A DNA stretch of 64,000 nt from Branchinecta lynchi (taxonomy: Eukaryota > Arthropoda > Branchiopoda > Anostraca > Branchinectidae), in contig JAKZAP010000005.1 of assembly GCA_023053575.1 (NCBI GenBank), forward strand, positions 2,418,001 through 2,482,000. The letters run 5' to 3'. Below, piece by piece: positions 43,850 to 55,093 of this stretch. Both the position numbers and the translations under genes were made by a program. Positions within the stretch are counted from its first letter, which is position 1, and each line of letters begins with the position of its first letter. The notes below the pieces were generated by a model. The model was not told where the DNA came from. It saw only the letters and a list, made by a program, of their open reading frames with translations, and did not search any database.

Positions 43850-44375
43850 TTCCTCAAACGGGTACGAGAAACGTCGCCTAAACGATGACTCAAATTCTGT
43901 CAACAAATCAACGGCGTTGGCTATCTCATGTTCGCTCTCTCGCTGTATGCACGATTTTAAACCTAATCCATTTTCGAGAAATAGTGAGGTCAGCGTCCTC
44001 AAACGGGTACGAGAAACGTCGCCTAAACGATGACTCTAATTCTGTGTTAACAAATCAACGGCGTTCGCTATCTAATTTTTTCCTCTTATCCGGTGTAGAC
44101 TCACAGCTGCAGTGAGTCAGCGTCCTCCAGCGGGTATGAGAAACGTCGCCTAAACGATGAATCTAATTCTCTGTCAACCAATCAACGGCGATGTCTGTCA
44201 CATTTTGCTCTATCGCTGTATTCACTATTTTAAACCTAACCCGTTTTCGAGCAATAGTGAGGCCACGGGTACGAGAAACGTCGCCTAAACGACGACTCAA
44301 ATTCTGTCCTCAACTCAACGGCGTTGGCTATCTCCGTCTTGCCCGTATCCGATGTAGGCTCACAGCTGCAGTGAG
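43850..44375 (+). repeat. Satellite array, 120-150 bp units
   Basis: ACGAGAAACGTCGCCTAAAC recurs at about 43864, 44009, 44140 and 44271 with AATCAACGGCGTTGGCTATC between. Same family as 35830-37400, reverse orientation. Confidence 0.9.
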
Positions 44376-44441
44376 CAGCTCCTCATTTGAAAACAGTTTG
44401 AGCTTGTCTTCGCAGAATCGTAGAAGTCCCGACAGATGATG

Positions 44442-44668
44442 CTAAAAATCGTGGATTGCTGTTATGTTGAAAAATAAGTTGGAATACACGTTTGGAGGAA
44501 AAGAGTCGGTCATTGACAAAACAGGTAGCTTTGTTCGCTTTATGTAAAATGGAACAACAAATACGGCTTGACGGTAACAGAATGAACAAGACAAAAATGT
44601 TGGTACTCGTATGATCCCCATTGTGTAAGCTCTGTCTTTGGTGTTTTTCTTCTTAATTCGTCCGATCC
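44442..44668 (-). CDS. Repeated short frame (copy 2)
   Basis: Begins after an acceptor-like TTTCTTTTTCAG and is open for about 75 codons to TAG at 44442: GIGRIKKKNTKDRAYTMGII, RVPTFLSCSFCYRQAVFVVP, then MTDSFPPNVYSNLFFNITAI. Differs from the 50502-50276 copy mainly by substitutions and keeps the frame. No family recognised; no start exon known. Confidence 0.4.
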
Positions 44669-44681
44669 CTGAAAAAGAAAC

Positions 44682-44960
44682 AAGACCAAAGGTTTCGATG
44701 GGAGTCCCAAAAATTCAGTATTTGATCCAGACAATTGAGCCTTGTCTTCGCCAGATCCAGTCTACAGTAGACTCCTTGAACATTTTTACTATTAAAATTC
44801 AAAAACAGGTTAATCTGAGGAAAGCAAGTTCAGGTATTGAATCAGCATGTGTATTTACCCCTATAAGCCATCTCTGTTTTGACGAAAACTTCCTGCCACT
44901 TCTGCCAATTTCCCGGTTTCGGCCGAATTCAGGAACTACTTTTCCGGCGAAAAATGAAAG
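44682..44960 (+). repeat. Family A fragment
   Basis: ACAAGACCAAAGGTTTCGAT, GGGAGTCCCAAAAATTCAG, GCCTTGTCTTCGCCAGATCC and CGGTTTCGGCCGAATTCAGG. Only the end region is present. Confidence 0.8.
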
Positions 44961-44964
44961 CTAA

Positions 44965-47900
44965 ACAAGAGCTACGAGCTCATATGGCACTTGTTACGAG
45001 TAGGTGGTACACGAAAGTAGATGAGGACGTCTCGAAATACACCCGCCATCCAAAAATGCGGTTCGGAAAGAGAAATAGGATATTTAGTTTCACCCAGTTC
45101 TGAGCAGTTCCGGCATAGTCTCGTATGATGTGCAGCATATGCGCAAGACTGTTCAATCTTCCAAGTTTCAGCCCAATAAATCAACTCGTTCGACCCCTAG
45201 ACGTGTTACACCATTTCCGTACTCCCTCCATCTTCCCCTACCGTGGTCGAATCTGGTTCGGACTAAAAAATGGATCATCTAAAAAGCATCTGCTTTTATA
45301 CCATCTATCAAGTTTCACTCAAATCTGATCATTTTTGGAAAATTCCGGTATCCCCCCCTCAAACCCCGTTGGACCTCTGATCCCCTCTTCCCCTCCATCA
45401 CGTTTTATTGAAATCGGAGCATAGCTTATCTGCAAATTTTCAGTACCCCCCCCCCCCCCCCCCAGGGTTCCCGGGTGGCTAAAATACCAGCCGGTTAATA
45501 TCGGCTAATAGGTGATTTCTGCCGATACGGTTAAAATCAAGTGGCATGGATAAAATCAAGTAACTGGCTAAAATCAAAACTGCTACTATGTGATTTTAAT
45601 AGCACTCCGCTATTCTAAGACTGTCATAATTCTTTCATGTATTAAAGATTGTAGTTCATGTTAGCCTAGAGAGGATGGAAGGATGCAGAATAATGTCAAG
45701 ACTGAATAGGTGTAGGCTAAGTCATATCTGCTATTATAAATGGCACTGAAGCTATGTTCCTTCATTTATATGCACAAGTTTCTGCTGAGAATCCCTACAG
45801 AGCTGCCGTGTAACATACTATCAAGAAAACAAGAAGGACAAGCCATTAAATTACAAGCTCAATTCTTGAAGTAGCCTATTTACTATCCGCGTATCGTATC
45901 AACATGTACAACAAATCGCCTCCGCAGTTTCTAATAGCCTCCTCGCTTTAATATAATACGGTGCGAACTCCCGGTATAAATAAATCGCAGGAAGCAACGT
46001 GACCTGATGACTCACTCGTGTCAACCCCAAACCGGTTTTCTGGATTGGAGTAGGCGAGCTAATTAGTCCGGGAATCAACCCTGGTTGAAAAATAGTCGGA
46101 AAACAATGAACAAACAACAGTAAAGATTGATACGTAAAAAGATCAGTGCGGTTTGATTTTAGCCAGTTTTAGCCGGCAAAAATCGGTTTTTATTAATAAA
46201 AGCCGATTAAAACCGCAGGTATGGTAAAATTCAATTTTAGCCGGCAAAAACGGAACCCTGCCCCCCCCCCCCTACCTTGACTGAATCCGTCCCTAAAACC
46301 AAATAACAAATCTAGGCCGCACAAGCTTGGCACTGTCGAACTTGCATCTCATTCGGTCCAACCGTTTGGTTTTTGTGCATGTCAAAATTTTCCAACCCCA
46401 ACTCCCCCCACCATGGTTGCATACAGTCCGAACGCATGTCTTACATGTCGAGTTCATAGATTCGTATCACCCATTAAGTTTCACTCGAATCAGACCACTC
46501 GTTCGCAATTTGCAGCAGTTTCCATATTTCCCTTCCCTCGCTCCCCCCAAGATGCTGCCTGCAAAGTTTCGTTCTCTTAGTACATCTGGAACTATTCTAA
46601 CTCGCGACTACCGAAATTATAGGCCCCCTCCCCCCAGAGCCCCGAAACCATCTGGCCCGTCATTTTCGTATATAGGCCTAATGCATGTTCTCCCAATTAA
46701 GTTCCGTCCCAATCCCTTTGCTTTAAACGTTTTCTTGGTCCCCCCCCCCCCATCCCCCGCAGGTATCGGACCCGATCCAGACTTGACACCCTGAGGCGAT
46801 AGCTCTTTCAAACTGACTAGTTTCATTTAAATCCGATCACCCGTTCAAAAGTTATGCATGCCACTAGATTCCAGACTCCCCATCCATCCACTCCCCCCAC
46901 GATGGTCGGATCCGAGAAACGACTATTCTCAAGTCAATCTGATCGGATCCCTTACATACCTGCAAAGTTCCATCGTCCTAGCACATCAAGAAGTACGCCG
47001 GACTCGCGGGATCACTAGAAGTCTGCCCCCCCCTAACTCCCCCACAGTGCCCGGATCCGGTCCAGTTATGTCAATGACGTATCTAGGACTTGTGCTTTTT
47101 CTTCCCACCAAGTTTCATCCCGATCCCTCCACTCTAAGCGTTTGTCAAGATTTCCGGTTCCCTCCACCAGCTCCCCCCCCCCCAAGTGTCATCGGATCCG
47201 GTCCGGATTTAAAGTGGGACGTCTGAGACACGAGGTCATCCTAAATATCAACTTTCATCAAGATCCGACCAACCGTTCGCAAGTTAAAAATACCTCAATT
47301 TTGGCTTCCCCGTCCCTCCATCCCCCCCCCCCCCCCAGATGGTCGGATCGGGGAACTGACTATTTCCTATTTAATCTGGTCGGGTCCTTGGCATGCTTGC
47401 CAATTTTCATTGTCCTAGCACATCAGGAAGCATCGAACTCGCGGGATCACTAGAAATTAGGACTACCCCCCCCCCCAACTCCCCCAAAGTGAGCGGATCC
47501 GTTCCGGTTATGTCAGTCAGGTATTTAGGACTTGCGCTTGTTCTTTCTACCAAGTTTCATCCGGATCTCTCCACTCTGAGCGTTTTTCAAGATTTCCGGT
47601 TTCCCCTTCCAACTCCCCCCAATGTCACCGGCGTCTGAGACATGAGGTCCATCCATATATCAAGTTTCGTTAAGATCGGACGACCCGTTCGTAAGCTGAA
47701 AATATATAATTTTTCAAAATTTTTCCGGATTCCCCGTCCCTCCACTCCCCTCAAGACCCACCCCCAAGATTCGTCGGATCCGGTCCGGACTTGAAATGAG
47801 ACATCTGAGACACGAGATCTTTCCAGATATCAAGTTTCATTAAGATCCGATCACCCGTTCGAAAGTTATGAATGTCCCTATTTTCCGGATTCCGCCCCCT

Positions 47901-48062
47901 CCCCCACGATGGTCGGATCGGGCAAGTGACTATTTCCAAGTTAGTCTGGTCGGGTCCCTGATATGCCTGCGAAGTTTCATCGTCCAGGCTTGCGTGGAAG
48001 TGCCCAAACTATTATTTATGTTTCTTGACTATGTCCAGGTTAATCAGGTCGGGTCCCCGATT
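44965..48062 (+). repeat. Direct duplicate of the family B block, truncated at the right
   Basis: Near-identical to 38152-41277 at an offset of about 6790 bp, including the 798-bp CAGGGTTCC element (45463-46260). It breaks at GGTCGGGTCCCCGATT, where the other copy continues into a SINE and this copy meets the inverted-repeat arm. Poly-C tract lengths differ between copies. Confidence 0.9.
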
Positions 48063-48461
48063 GGTACCCCCCGATTGGTACCTTCGATCTTGTTCACCAG
48101 TCTAATTTTGATTATATTTCTCTTAACTAGATGTGAACAGATTTAGTTCTATACCCCACCCGGCCGTGTCTCGGTTTTGGTGAAGTTGCCGTTTTTAAGA
48201 CACATATCTGCTTTTCGAAAAATTCTATGCTTTCCCTTCAGAGCAAAACAACACTATTTCCCTTATTATCTTGCACAGCGCTTGCATAAGTCCACCCAGA
48301 ACAAATGTCACCGCGTCATCAGTCTATTCTAGCCACCCGCCCGCCTTTTGACACCCATCGTCGGAACCTCCCTATGGTTTGCTTCACTCATACCAATCTG
48401 TACAACGCAAAGCCGGGAGTCGTAGTCGATCGGTCGTAATAACAAAATTGTTTTTACGAAA

Positions 48462-49767
48462 GGCACTGTCTAGGGAACCGGGAGTCGTACTTTATGTCCT
48501 ACGGGCTACGGAACCGGTAGTTCTCACGGAAACCAAACCATATGAGCTGCGATTCCGGGATCTGACGTCATTAACTAACGGAAACTTGTACGTGCTGGCT
48601 CCCGTTCCGGTAGTAATTGGAAATAACTCACGGAAACTTCATCGCACCAGCTTCTCGTCCAGTAGCCTCACGGAATTGTGTACCCAGAAGCTAGGGAGCC
48701 GGTAGTTGAAACCGGAAACTATATAATTGGAGCTTCTGTTCCGGTAGTGTCTACGTGGAATATAAAACTCACGGAATAGTTTGGATAAGAGCTAGGATGC
48801 CGGGATTTTCACGGACTTAGAGAAAATAACATTGGAAAAAATTCACTACCGGAACCCATATATTGAGAGCTAAGGTACCGGTAGCAACTACTATTTGCTT
48901 GAAAATGACCAGCTCACGGACACAGGTGACTATGGGCTAGGGTTCCGGTAGTGACGAAAATAAAAAAAATAGGACTCACGGACCCATGTCAATGTAGACT
49001 AGGAAACGGGAAGTGAATATTTTTTACTCACGGAACCCAGCTCTTGCGAGCTGCGGTTCCGGTAGTGCCAAAAATTAAAATTAAAAACTCATGGACGCGT
49101 GTCAATACGGACTTTGAGTCCGGTACAGCTCACTGAATCCAGTTATACATCTTATTTATGTTTGCCCTACCGGAACCCCAGCCAGCAGAAGTTGGGTTCC
49201 GTTAGTTAAAAATATTTGCTTCCGGTTTCCTAGTCTGCACTGACATGGGTACGTGAGTTCAATTTTTTTTTTCATCACTACCGGAACCCTAGCCCATAGC
49301 CATCTGTGTCCGTGAGCAGGTCATTTTCCAGCAAATAGTACTTTCTACCGGTACTTTAGCTCTCAATATATGGGTTCCGGTAGTGAATTTTTTCCCATGT
49401 TATTTTCTCTAAGTCCGTGAAAATCCCGGCATCCTAGCTCTCATCCAAACTATTCCGTGAGTTTTATATTCCACGTAGACACTACCGGAACAGAAGCTCC
49501 AATTATACAGTTTCCGGTATCAACTACCGGCTCCCTAGCTTCTGAGTACACAATTCCGTGAGGCTACCGGACGAGAAGCTGGTGCGATGAAGTTTCCGTG
49601 AGCTATTTCCAATTACTACCGGAACGGGAGCCAGCACATACAAGTTTCCGTTAGTTAATGACGTCAGATCCCGGAATCGCAGCTCATATGGTTTGGTTTC
49701 CGTGAGAACTACCGGTTCCGTAGCCCGTAGGACACAAAGTACGACTCCCGGTTCCCTAGACAGTGCC
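48462..49767. mobile_element. Foldback transposon with 9-bp target duplication and known empty site
   Basis: 1306-bp near-perfect palindrome, arms about 600 bp. Ends GGCACTGTCTAGGGAACCGG and its complement. TTTACGAAA at 48453-48461 and 49768-49776; the other arm has one copy (TTTCGTAAA, 37516-37524) and no element. The arms are built of units of roughly 50-60 bp alternating GGTTCCGGTAGT and CTCACGGA motifs; the centre is near 49115. No transposase frame. Foldback/MULE-like by TSD length and modular arms. Confidence 0.93.
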
Positions 49768-50275
49768 TTTACGAAAAGAAAGATTAAACGGATTGCCGCG
49801 TGTGCAGAGCCGGCAACGAGAAAGGTTTAAAACTGTAACTGACCGGTAAAGCATGTAACTGAATACTGATACGAATCAGAAAAAATTTATCGCTGTATTC
49901 ATGATTTTAAACATTAATCCATCTTCGAGCAATAGTGAGGTCAGCGTCCTCCAACGGGTACGAGAAACGTCGCCTAAACGATGACTCAAATTCTGTCAAC
50001 AAATGGACGGCGTTGGCTACCTCATGTTTGCTCTCTCGCTGTATGCACGATTTTAAACCTAATCCATTTTCGAGAAATAGTGAGGTCAGGGTCCTCAAAC
50101 GGGTACGAGAAACGTCGCCTAAACGATGACTCAAATTCTGTCCTCAAATCAACGGCGTTGGCTATCTCCGTCTTGCCCGTATCCGATGTAGGCTCACAGC
50201 TGCAGTGAGCAGCCCCTCATTTGAAAACAGTTTGAGCTTGTCTTTGCAGAATCGTAGAAGTCCCGACAGATGATG

Positions 50276-50502
50276 CTAAAAATGGTTGATTGCTGTTATG
50301 TTGAAAAATAAGTTGGAATACACGTTTGGAGGAAAAGAGTCGGTCATTGACAAAACAGGTAGCTTGGTTTGCTTTAAGTAAAATGGAACAACCAATACGA
50401 CTTGACGGTAACAGAATGAACAAGACAAAAATGTTGGTACTCGTATGATCCCCATTGTGTAAGCTCTGTCTTTAGTGTTTTCCTTCTTAATTCGTCCGAC
50501 CC
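50276..50502 (-). CDS. Repeated short frame (copy 3)
   Basis: After TTTCTTTTCAG, open to TAG at 50276 for about 75 codons: GVGRIKKENTKDRAYTMGII, CSFCYRQVVLVVPFYLKQTK, SMTDSFPPNVYSNLFFNITA. The frame is kept in two of three copies. No known domain. Immediately upstream is the GC-rich block. Confidence 0.4.
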
Positions 50503-50863
50503 CTGAAAAGAAAAAAACAACTCAATTCTTATTTCTCAAGTTGCGTCGCCGCAATCTATGCGGAATACAGTATTAACAATCTGTCGTGCCACGAGGCTGC
50601 TCCGGAGGCTCTCGGCGCGCGCTGATCCTCTCTTGCCCGCCGGATACCTCCGCTCGAGCCGCCCTCTTGTCCCCAAGTCATCTCTGGCCCGCTGGATCAC
50701 TCCGCTCGAGCCGTCCTCTTGTGCCCAGAGTATCTCGCGGTTTCGGAACGGGTCTTCTAGAGAGAGGAGGCGTCCCCTGCCTGCTGGCTCTTTGTATTGT
50801 AAGAGGCGTCCCCGTACCGCCGGAGTCGCGCTCCGGGAAGAGGAGAACGCGGTCCAGACTGCC

Positions 50864-51265
50864 ACGCAGTGCCACGTATGTAGCATGCAGTAGCATGTAT
50901 GGAGGAGGAGGACCGCCCACCCAATGTTATCAGACAGTCAGTACAAAGTAGCTGATTCGGCACAAAGCACGGCACTAGTAACGGCTCTGGCAACTTGCTG
51001 GCAACAAACAGGGCTAATATTTCATTTGGTTGGGTTGGGCCTTGGGGTGGGAGGTCCGGTTTTGCATCCTATTCTCACCTGGTAACTTCTAGCTGAAATT
51101 ATGCCTGACGTGGACACCATTGTAGTCTTTTGTAGCTCTCTCTAGTTGTTGTTGTTGATTAAGCCTGGATTAAGCTCTCTCTAGTCTCAAACCAAACCAT
51201 GTTGTTGGGATTTGAATTCCCGCGGACACAAAAAAGTCTTCGTGCAGTGTTTTCACTCCATTATG
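50864..51265. other. Unassigned stretch
   Basis: Short repeats of GTAGCATG near 50880 and TCTCTCTAGT near 51140-51185. No coding evidence. Confidence 0.5.
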
Positions 51266-52005
51266 AGCGTGTTCCATCCTACTTACCGTAGTTACTACGC
51301 ATGACGTCACAAATTCTGGCTTTTTGCCGTCAAGGCTGGAACGATTTTTCTATTTTCCAGCAGGATCTCACGCCAGGGGCGAATCCGACCAATCACGTTA
51401 CAGAGATGCGTAGTTACTACAGGAGTGTTGCATGAAGCTAAACTCCCTAAACTCCTATTTTGGGGAAATGACTTAGGGAAAAAGAGTAAAGGTTGAAATA
51501 AAAGTCAGTGGAGTATCCTGAAAGGAAGCTTATAACCTTCACTTTCTGCTGGTACCATAGTTTACTTGTAATTGTTCAAGACTAAGCTGGAGAACACAAA
51601 AGAATGTAGGCACCCAATTGATCATGAAGTCGCCCACTTTGCTAAAAAATGGTATTTTGCTACATGGTGAAGTTAGAAGCCAGCTGTTTGGTCAGAGAGG
51701 TTCCTTGACCTTTGGCAAATAACAAAATTTGCCGTTTTCTTGGAATTTGCATGATTTTTTGGGGGGTGGCAGCTTCATGATCCAAGGTGGCAGAATCATG
51801 TACCATGGCCAATTGGGGGGTGGGCGGTGCCATAGTAAGGGCAGCTTCATGCAACACTCCTGTACGCTTACTACGCTCCCGAGCATGGTAAGCAAATAGT
51901 AACTATTAGTTACTATTCCGACAAGGTTGGAACGGTCAGCGTAGTAACTTTTCGTGAGGATGGAACGGAAATAGTAACTAATAGTAACTATTGTTAGAAG
52001 GATAG
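51266..52005 (+). mobile_element. PIF/Harbinger-like MITE split by a TA-site MITE
   Basis: Left end GAGCGTGTTCCATCCTACTT, matching the right end of the 22331 copy in complement. Shares ATGACGTCACAAATTCTGGC and AATAGTAACTATTAGTTACT with it. The right end is lost after TTGTTAGAAGGA. A Tc1/mariner-like MITE is inserted at 51420. Confidence 0.8.
51420..51862 (+). mobile_element. Tc1/mariner-like MITE (TA target)
   Basis: 443 bp, ends CAGGAGTGTTGCATGAAGCT and AGCTTCATGCAACACTCCTG, flanked by TA. The 22331 copy shows the uninterrupted site (AGTTACTACGTTTACTA). No transposase. Confidence 0.88.
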
Positions 52006-52470
52006 TCGAAAATCTGTAAAATTCTGACAATTGCGAATGAGAAATCAAATTTTACGTAAAAAAAAACAGTCGAAAACTGTAAAAAGAAAGTTAGGCAGTA
52101 GTACATGGAAGTTGTTACATGCATAATAATGTGCTCTATAGATAGGTTCAGTTAGCAAGGAATATATATCATTTTGAAATTCTTGCTCTAAAAAAAAGAT
52201 TTGAGCAAACAAAACTAGATTTACGTTGCCTGGGCAACGTGAAGTATTACTTACAGCAACTTTTATTCTTAGCGCTTTGTTCGCAACCGATTAAACGCTG
52301 AAGTTGCCAACCCATCAAAACTTTCAAAATGATGTATTCACAGATGATATTTTTTCATAAAATAAACGAAAACGATGACACACTCATGATGACCGATGAC
52401 CCTATATTGCGGCTTACATGCAGCGAACCTGTTCCCAGGAACTCATCAAGCAGGGGGGTGGCGTCATTAC
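52006..52470. other. Unassigned stretch
   Basis: AT-rich, nothing recognised. Confidence 0.5.
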
Positions 52471-53100
52471 AAACAAGACCAAAGGTTTCGATGGGATCCC
52501 AAAAATTCAATATTTGATCCAGACAATTGGATCTTGTCTTGTCCAAGTTCAGATATGTATTTACATGTGTATTTACCCCTAAAAGTCATATCTATTTTGA
52601 CGAAATAGATCGAAGCTTCGGAAACTTCCTGCCTTACTTCTGCCAATTTTCCCGTTTGGACCAAATTCCAGAACTACTCCGGCGAAAAAATAAAGCTAAA
52701 AAATTAATTCAGCATATCTCCTTACCCTTATATCCAACATCTAATCAACTTTAAATAAAAATTTAACTTATAACAAATTTCCCGGTTTCAGCCAGATTTC
52801 GGGCGAACTATATGTCCGGGTAAAAAATAATTGCCATATGCGGATTCAGCATGAGCATCAATAAAATTTCCAGTTTCGGCCGAATTCGTGATGAATCATT
52901 TGTACAACAAGAAAATTAAGTTCAGGTATGGATTCAGCGGACCTTCTTATGCTTCTTATGAATATCTTCTTAGCTCATAAAATATATATGTTTTCCAGTA
53001 AATTCAAAACCCTGCTTTGCCCCTAAATATAGGACTAAGGACCCACCTACGAACTTGACCTGTAGTTTGCCAATGAATCCCCACACTAAGCTTGAACAAC
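52471..53100 (+). repeat. Family A element, diverged
   Basis: ACAAGACCAAAGGTTTCGAT, GGGATCCCAAAAATTCAATA, ATCTTGTCTTGTCC, then two or three units with GGGCGAACTATATGTCCGGG. It lacks the terminal palindrome. Confidence 0.75.
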
Positions 53101-53104
53101 ATAT

Positions 53105-54665
53105 ACCAACCCATTCGCCCAATCCAAAAATCCGTCGATTCATCTACCCGTCGATTCACCCACCCGTCGATTCCGTCCAACCGCTAATTCGCCCAACTGC
53201 TGATTCGCCCAACCGCTGATTCACCCACCCGTCGATGCGAAGCGTGTCACCAAATTTCCGGTCCCCACCCCCGACTCCCTCACATTGGTCAGATCCTATC
53301 CGGTCTTTTTAACTATGTATCTACGGCTTGTGCTTGTTCTTCACACCAAGTTTCACCCCGATCCGTCCACTCTGAAGATGTCACACGATTTCTGGTCCCA
53401 CCCAACTCCCCCTAAAATCATCGGATCCATTCCAGACTTGAACTGTGACATCTGAGACACGAGGTCTCTCCAAGTATAAAAGCTTCATTAAGATTTATAT
53501 TCCGGATTCCCCCTCCCTCCACTCTCCCCAGGGTGGTCGGATCGGGGAAGTGACTATTTCCAGGTTAGTTTGGTCGGTTCTTTAATATGCCTACCAAGTT
53601 TCATCCTCCTATAGCACATGTGTAAGCAACTTGTCGGGATCACCGGAATTCCGGAACCCGCCCGCCAACTGTGCTTGGATCCAGTCCGATCTTGTCAACT
53701 ATGTGTCTAGGGCTTGTGCTTGCACTTCCCACCAAGTTCATCCCGATCCGTCCGCTCTGAAAATGTCATACAATTTCCGGTTTCCCCCCCCCCCCCAAAG
53801 TATACGGATCCATTTCGGACTTGAAGTGTGATATCTGAGACAAGAGGTCTTTCCAAATACCAAGTTTCATGAACATCCGATCACCTGTTCGAAAGTTGTG
53901 CATGCTGCTAAATTCCGGATTCCGTGGTCTCCCCTCACCCCACGATGGTCGGATCGGGCAAATGACTATTCAGTTTGGTCGGGTCCCTGATGCCTGCAGA
54001 GTTTTAAAATCCTTCACGTCTGCAAGTACCCTAACTCGAGGACAGTGGCCTGACAGACCGAAAACTGATCGGTACATGACACTTGAGCGGAGCTGCAAGT
54101 GCCATAAAAACGGTAGATCTTTGTTATGATATTCTACTCTTGCATTCGTCCTCGTTTTGAAGCTTTTGATCAATCTGGCTCAAGCTATATTGACTAGTTT
54201 TCACCCTTATTTACATGGGACGGTATCGTAATCTTCTTATATACTCCCCTGCGACTCACTTGCTTTCTGATACCGCTTTCAATGACAAAGGCCGCGCTAT
54301 ATCAGAGGTTGATTTTGAGAATTGGGCGAATCAACGGATTTTTGGGTCTTGTGACGGGTAAGCGAGCAGTTGTAAAAAGTGGGGTTTCTGAGTTTTTTTT
54401 TTGGGTCTTATGACGTTGCGCGAATCGACGTTTGGGTGAATCGACGGATTTTAGACGCTTCAGGAAAACGAGGTTGGGCGAATTGACGAGTAGGTGAATA
54501 GATGGCTGGGTGAATTAGCGGTTGGGCGAATCAGCGGTTGGCGAATCGACGGATATTTGGGTCTTGTGACGGTTAGCCGAACTGTCGGAAAAAGCGGGGG
54601 ATGTGACATTTTTTGGGGCACAATGACGGTTGGACGAACCGATGGTAGGCGAATAGACGGTTCCC
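53105..54665. mobile_element. Foldback-like structure with short GTCGATTCGCCCAAC modules
   Basis: Left (53110-53235): repeated CCGTCGATTCACCCACC, CGCCCAACCGCTGATTC. Right (54320-54660): complements such as GGTTGGGCGAATCAGCGGTT and GGGTGAATCGACGGATTT. A family B remnant (to 54108) lies between. No TSD defined. Confidence 0.5.
53236..54108 (+). mobile_element. Family B remnant
   Basis: CACACCAAGTTTCACCCCGA, GATGGTCGGATCGGGCAAAT, ending GGTACATGACACTTGAGCGG, GCAAGTGCCATAAAA. The 5' end is missing. Confidence 0.7.
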
Positions 54666-54724
54666 CCATCCACGCGCAGAGCTGTACTATTGTGATAAAA
54701 AGGGGAGGACTGCTATAGCCGAAA

Positions 54725-55093
54725 ATTAGTCGACAAATTTTCTTTCCGGTTTTTGCCGGATTCCAGGTGAACTACTTGCCCGGTGAGAAAATAACTTTCA
54801 TATTCGGACTCAGCATGTCACCTTACCCCTAAAGCAACTATCTCAATACCTTTAAAAAATATTTTTCTTTGCCCTTTAATTTGAAACCCCTTCCCCACCC
54901 TCAAATATATTGGCTACAGTCTGCTACAGAGCCCATCTTCGAACTTGACCTGCACTTTGACCCAAAGGATCCTCCCACCAAGTTTCATCAAAGTATCTCA
55001 TTCCCTTCGAGAGTTATCGTGCTTACAGACGGACGGACAGACGGACAAGTTTTGCGATGTCATAGGTATCCCTTTACTTATGTTTTGGGATCC
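54725..55093 (+). repeat. Family A fragment
   Basis: CCGGTTTTTGCCGGATTCCA, ending TTATGTTTTGGGATCCCAA after GACGGACGGACAGACGGAC. Confidence 0.8.

Larger units (their letters stand above)
48068..50863 (-). repeat. Right arm of the large inverted repeat
   Basis: Reverse complement of 35201-37905, with one foldback insertion and fewer satellite units (49880-50200, core at about 49964 and 50106). Outer end GGTCCAGACTG near 50863. No target duplication was found at the outer ends of the two arms. Confidence 0.85.

Noticed and set aside
39537..48146. Many proline-rich ORFs (PPPPRWSDR type)
   Set aside because: They are translations of poly-C tracts and CGATGGTCGGATC modules of family B and change frame with tract length.
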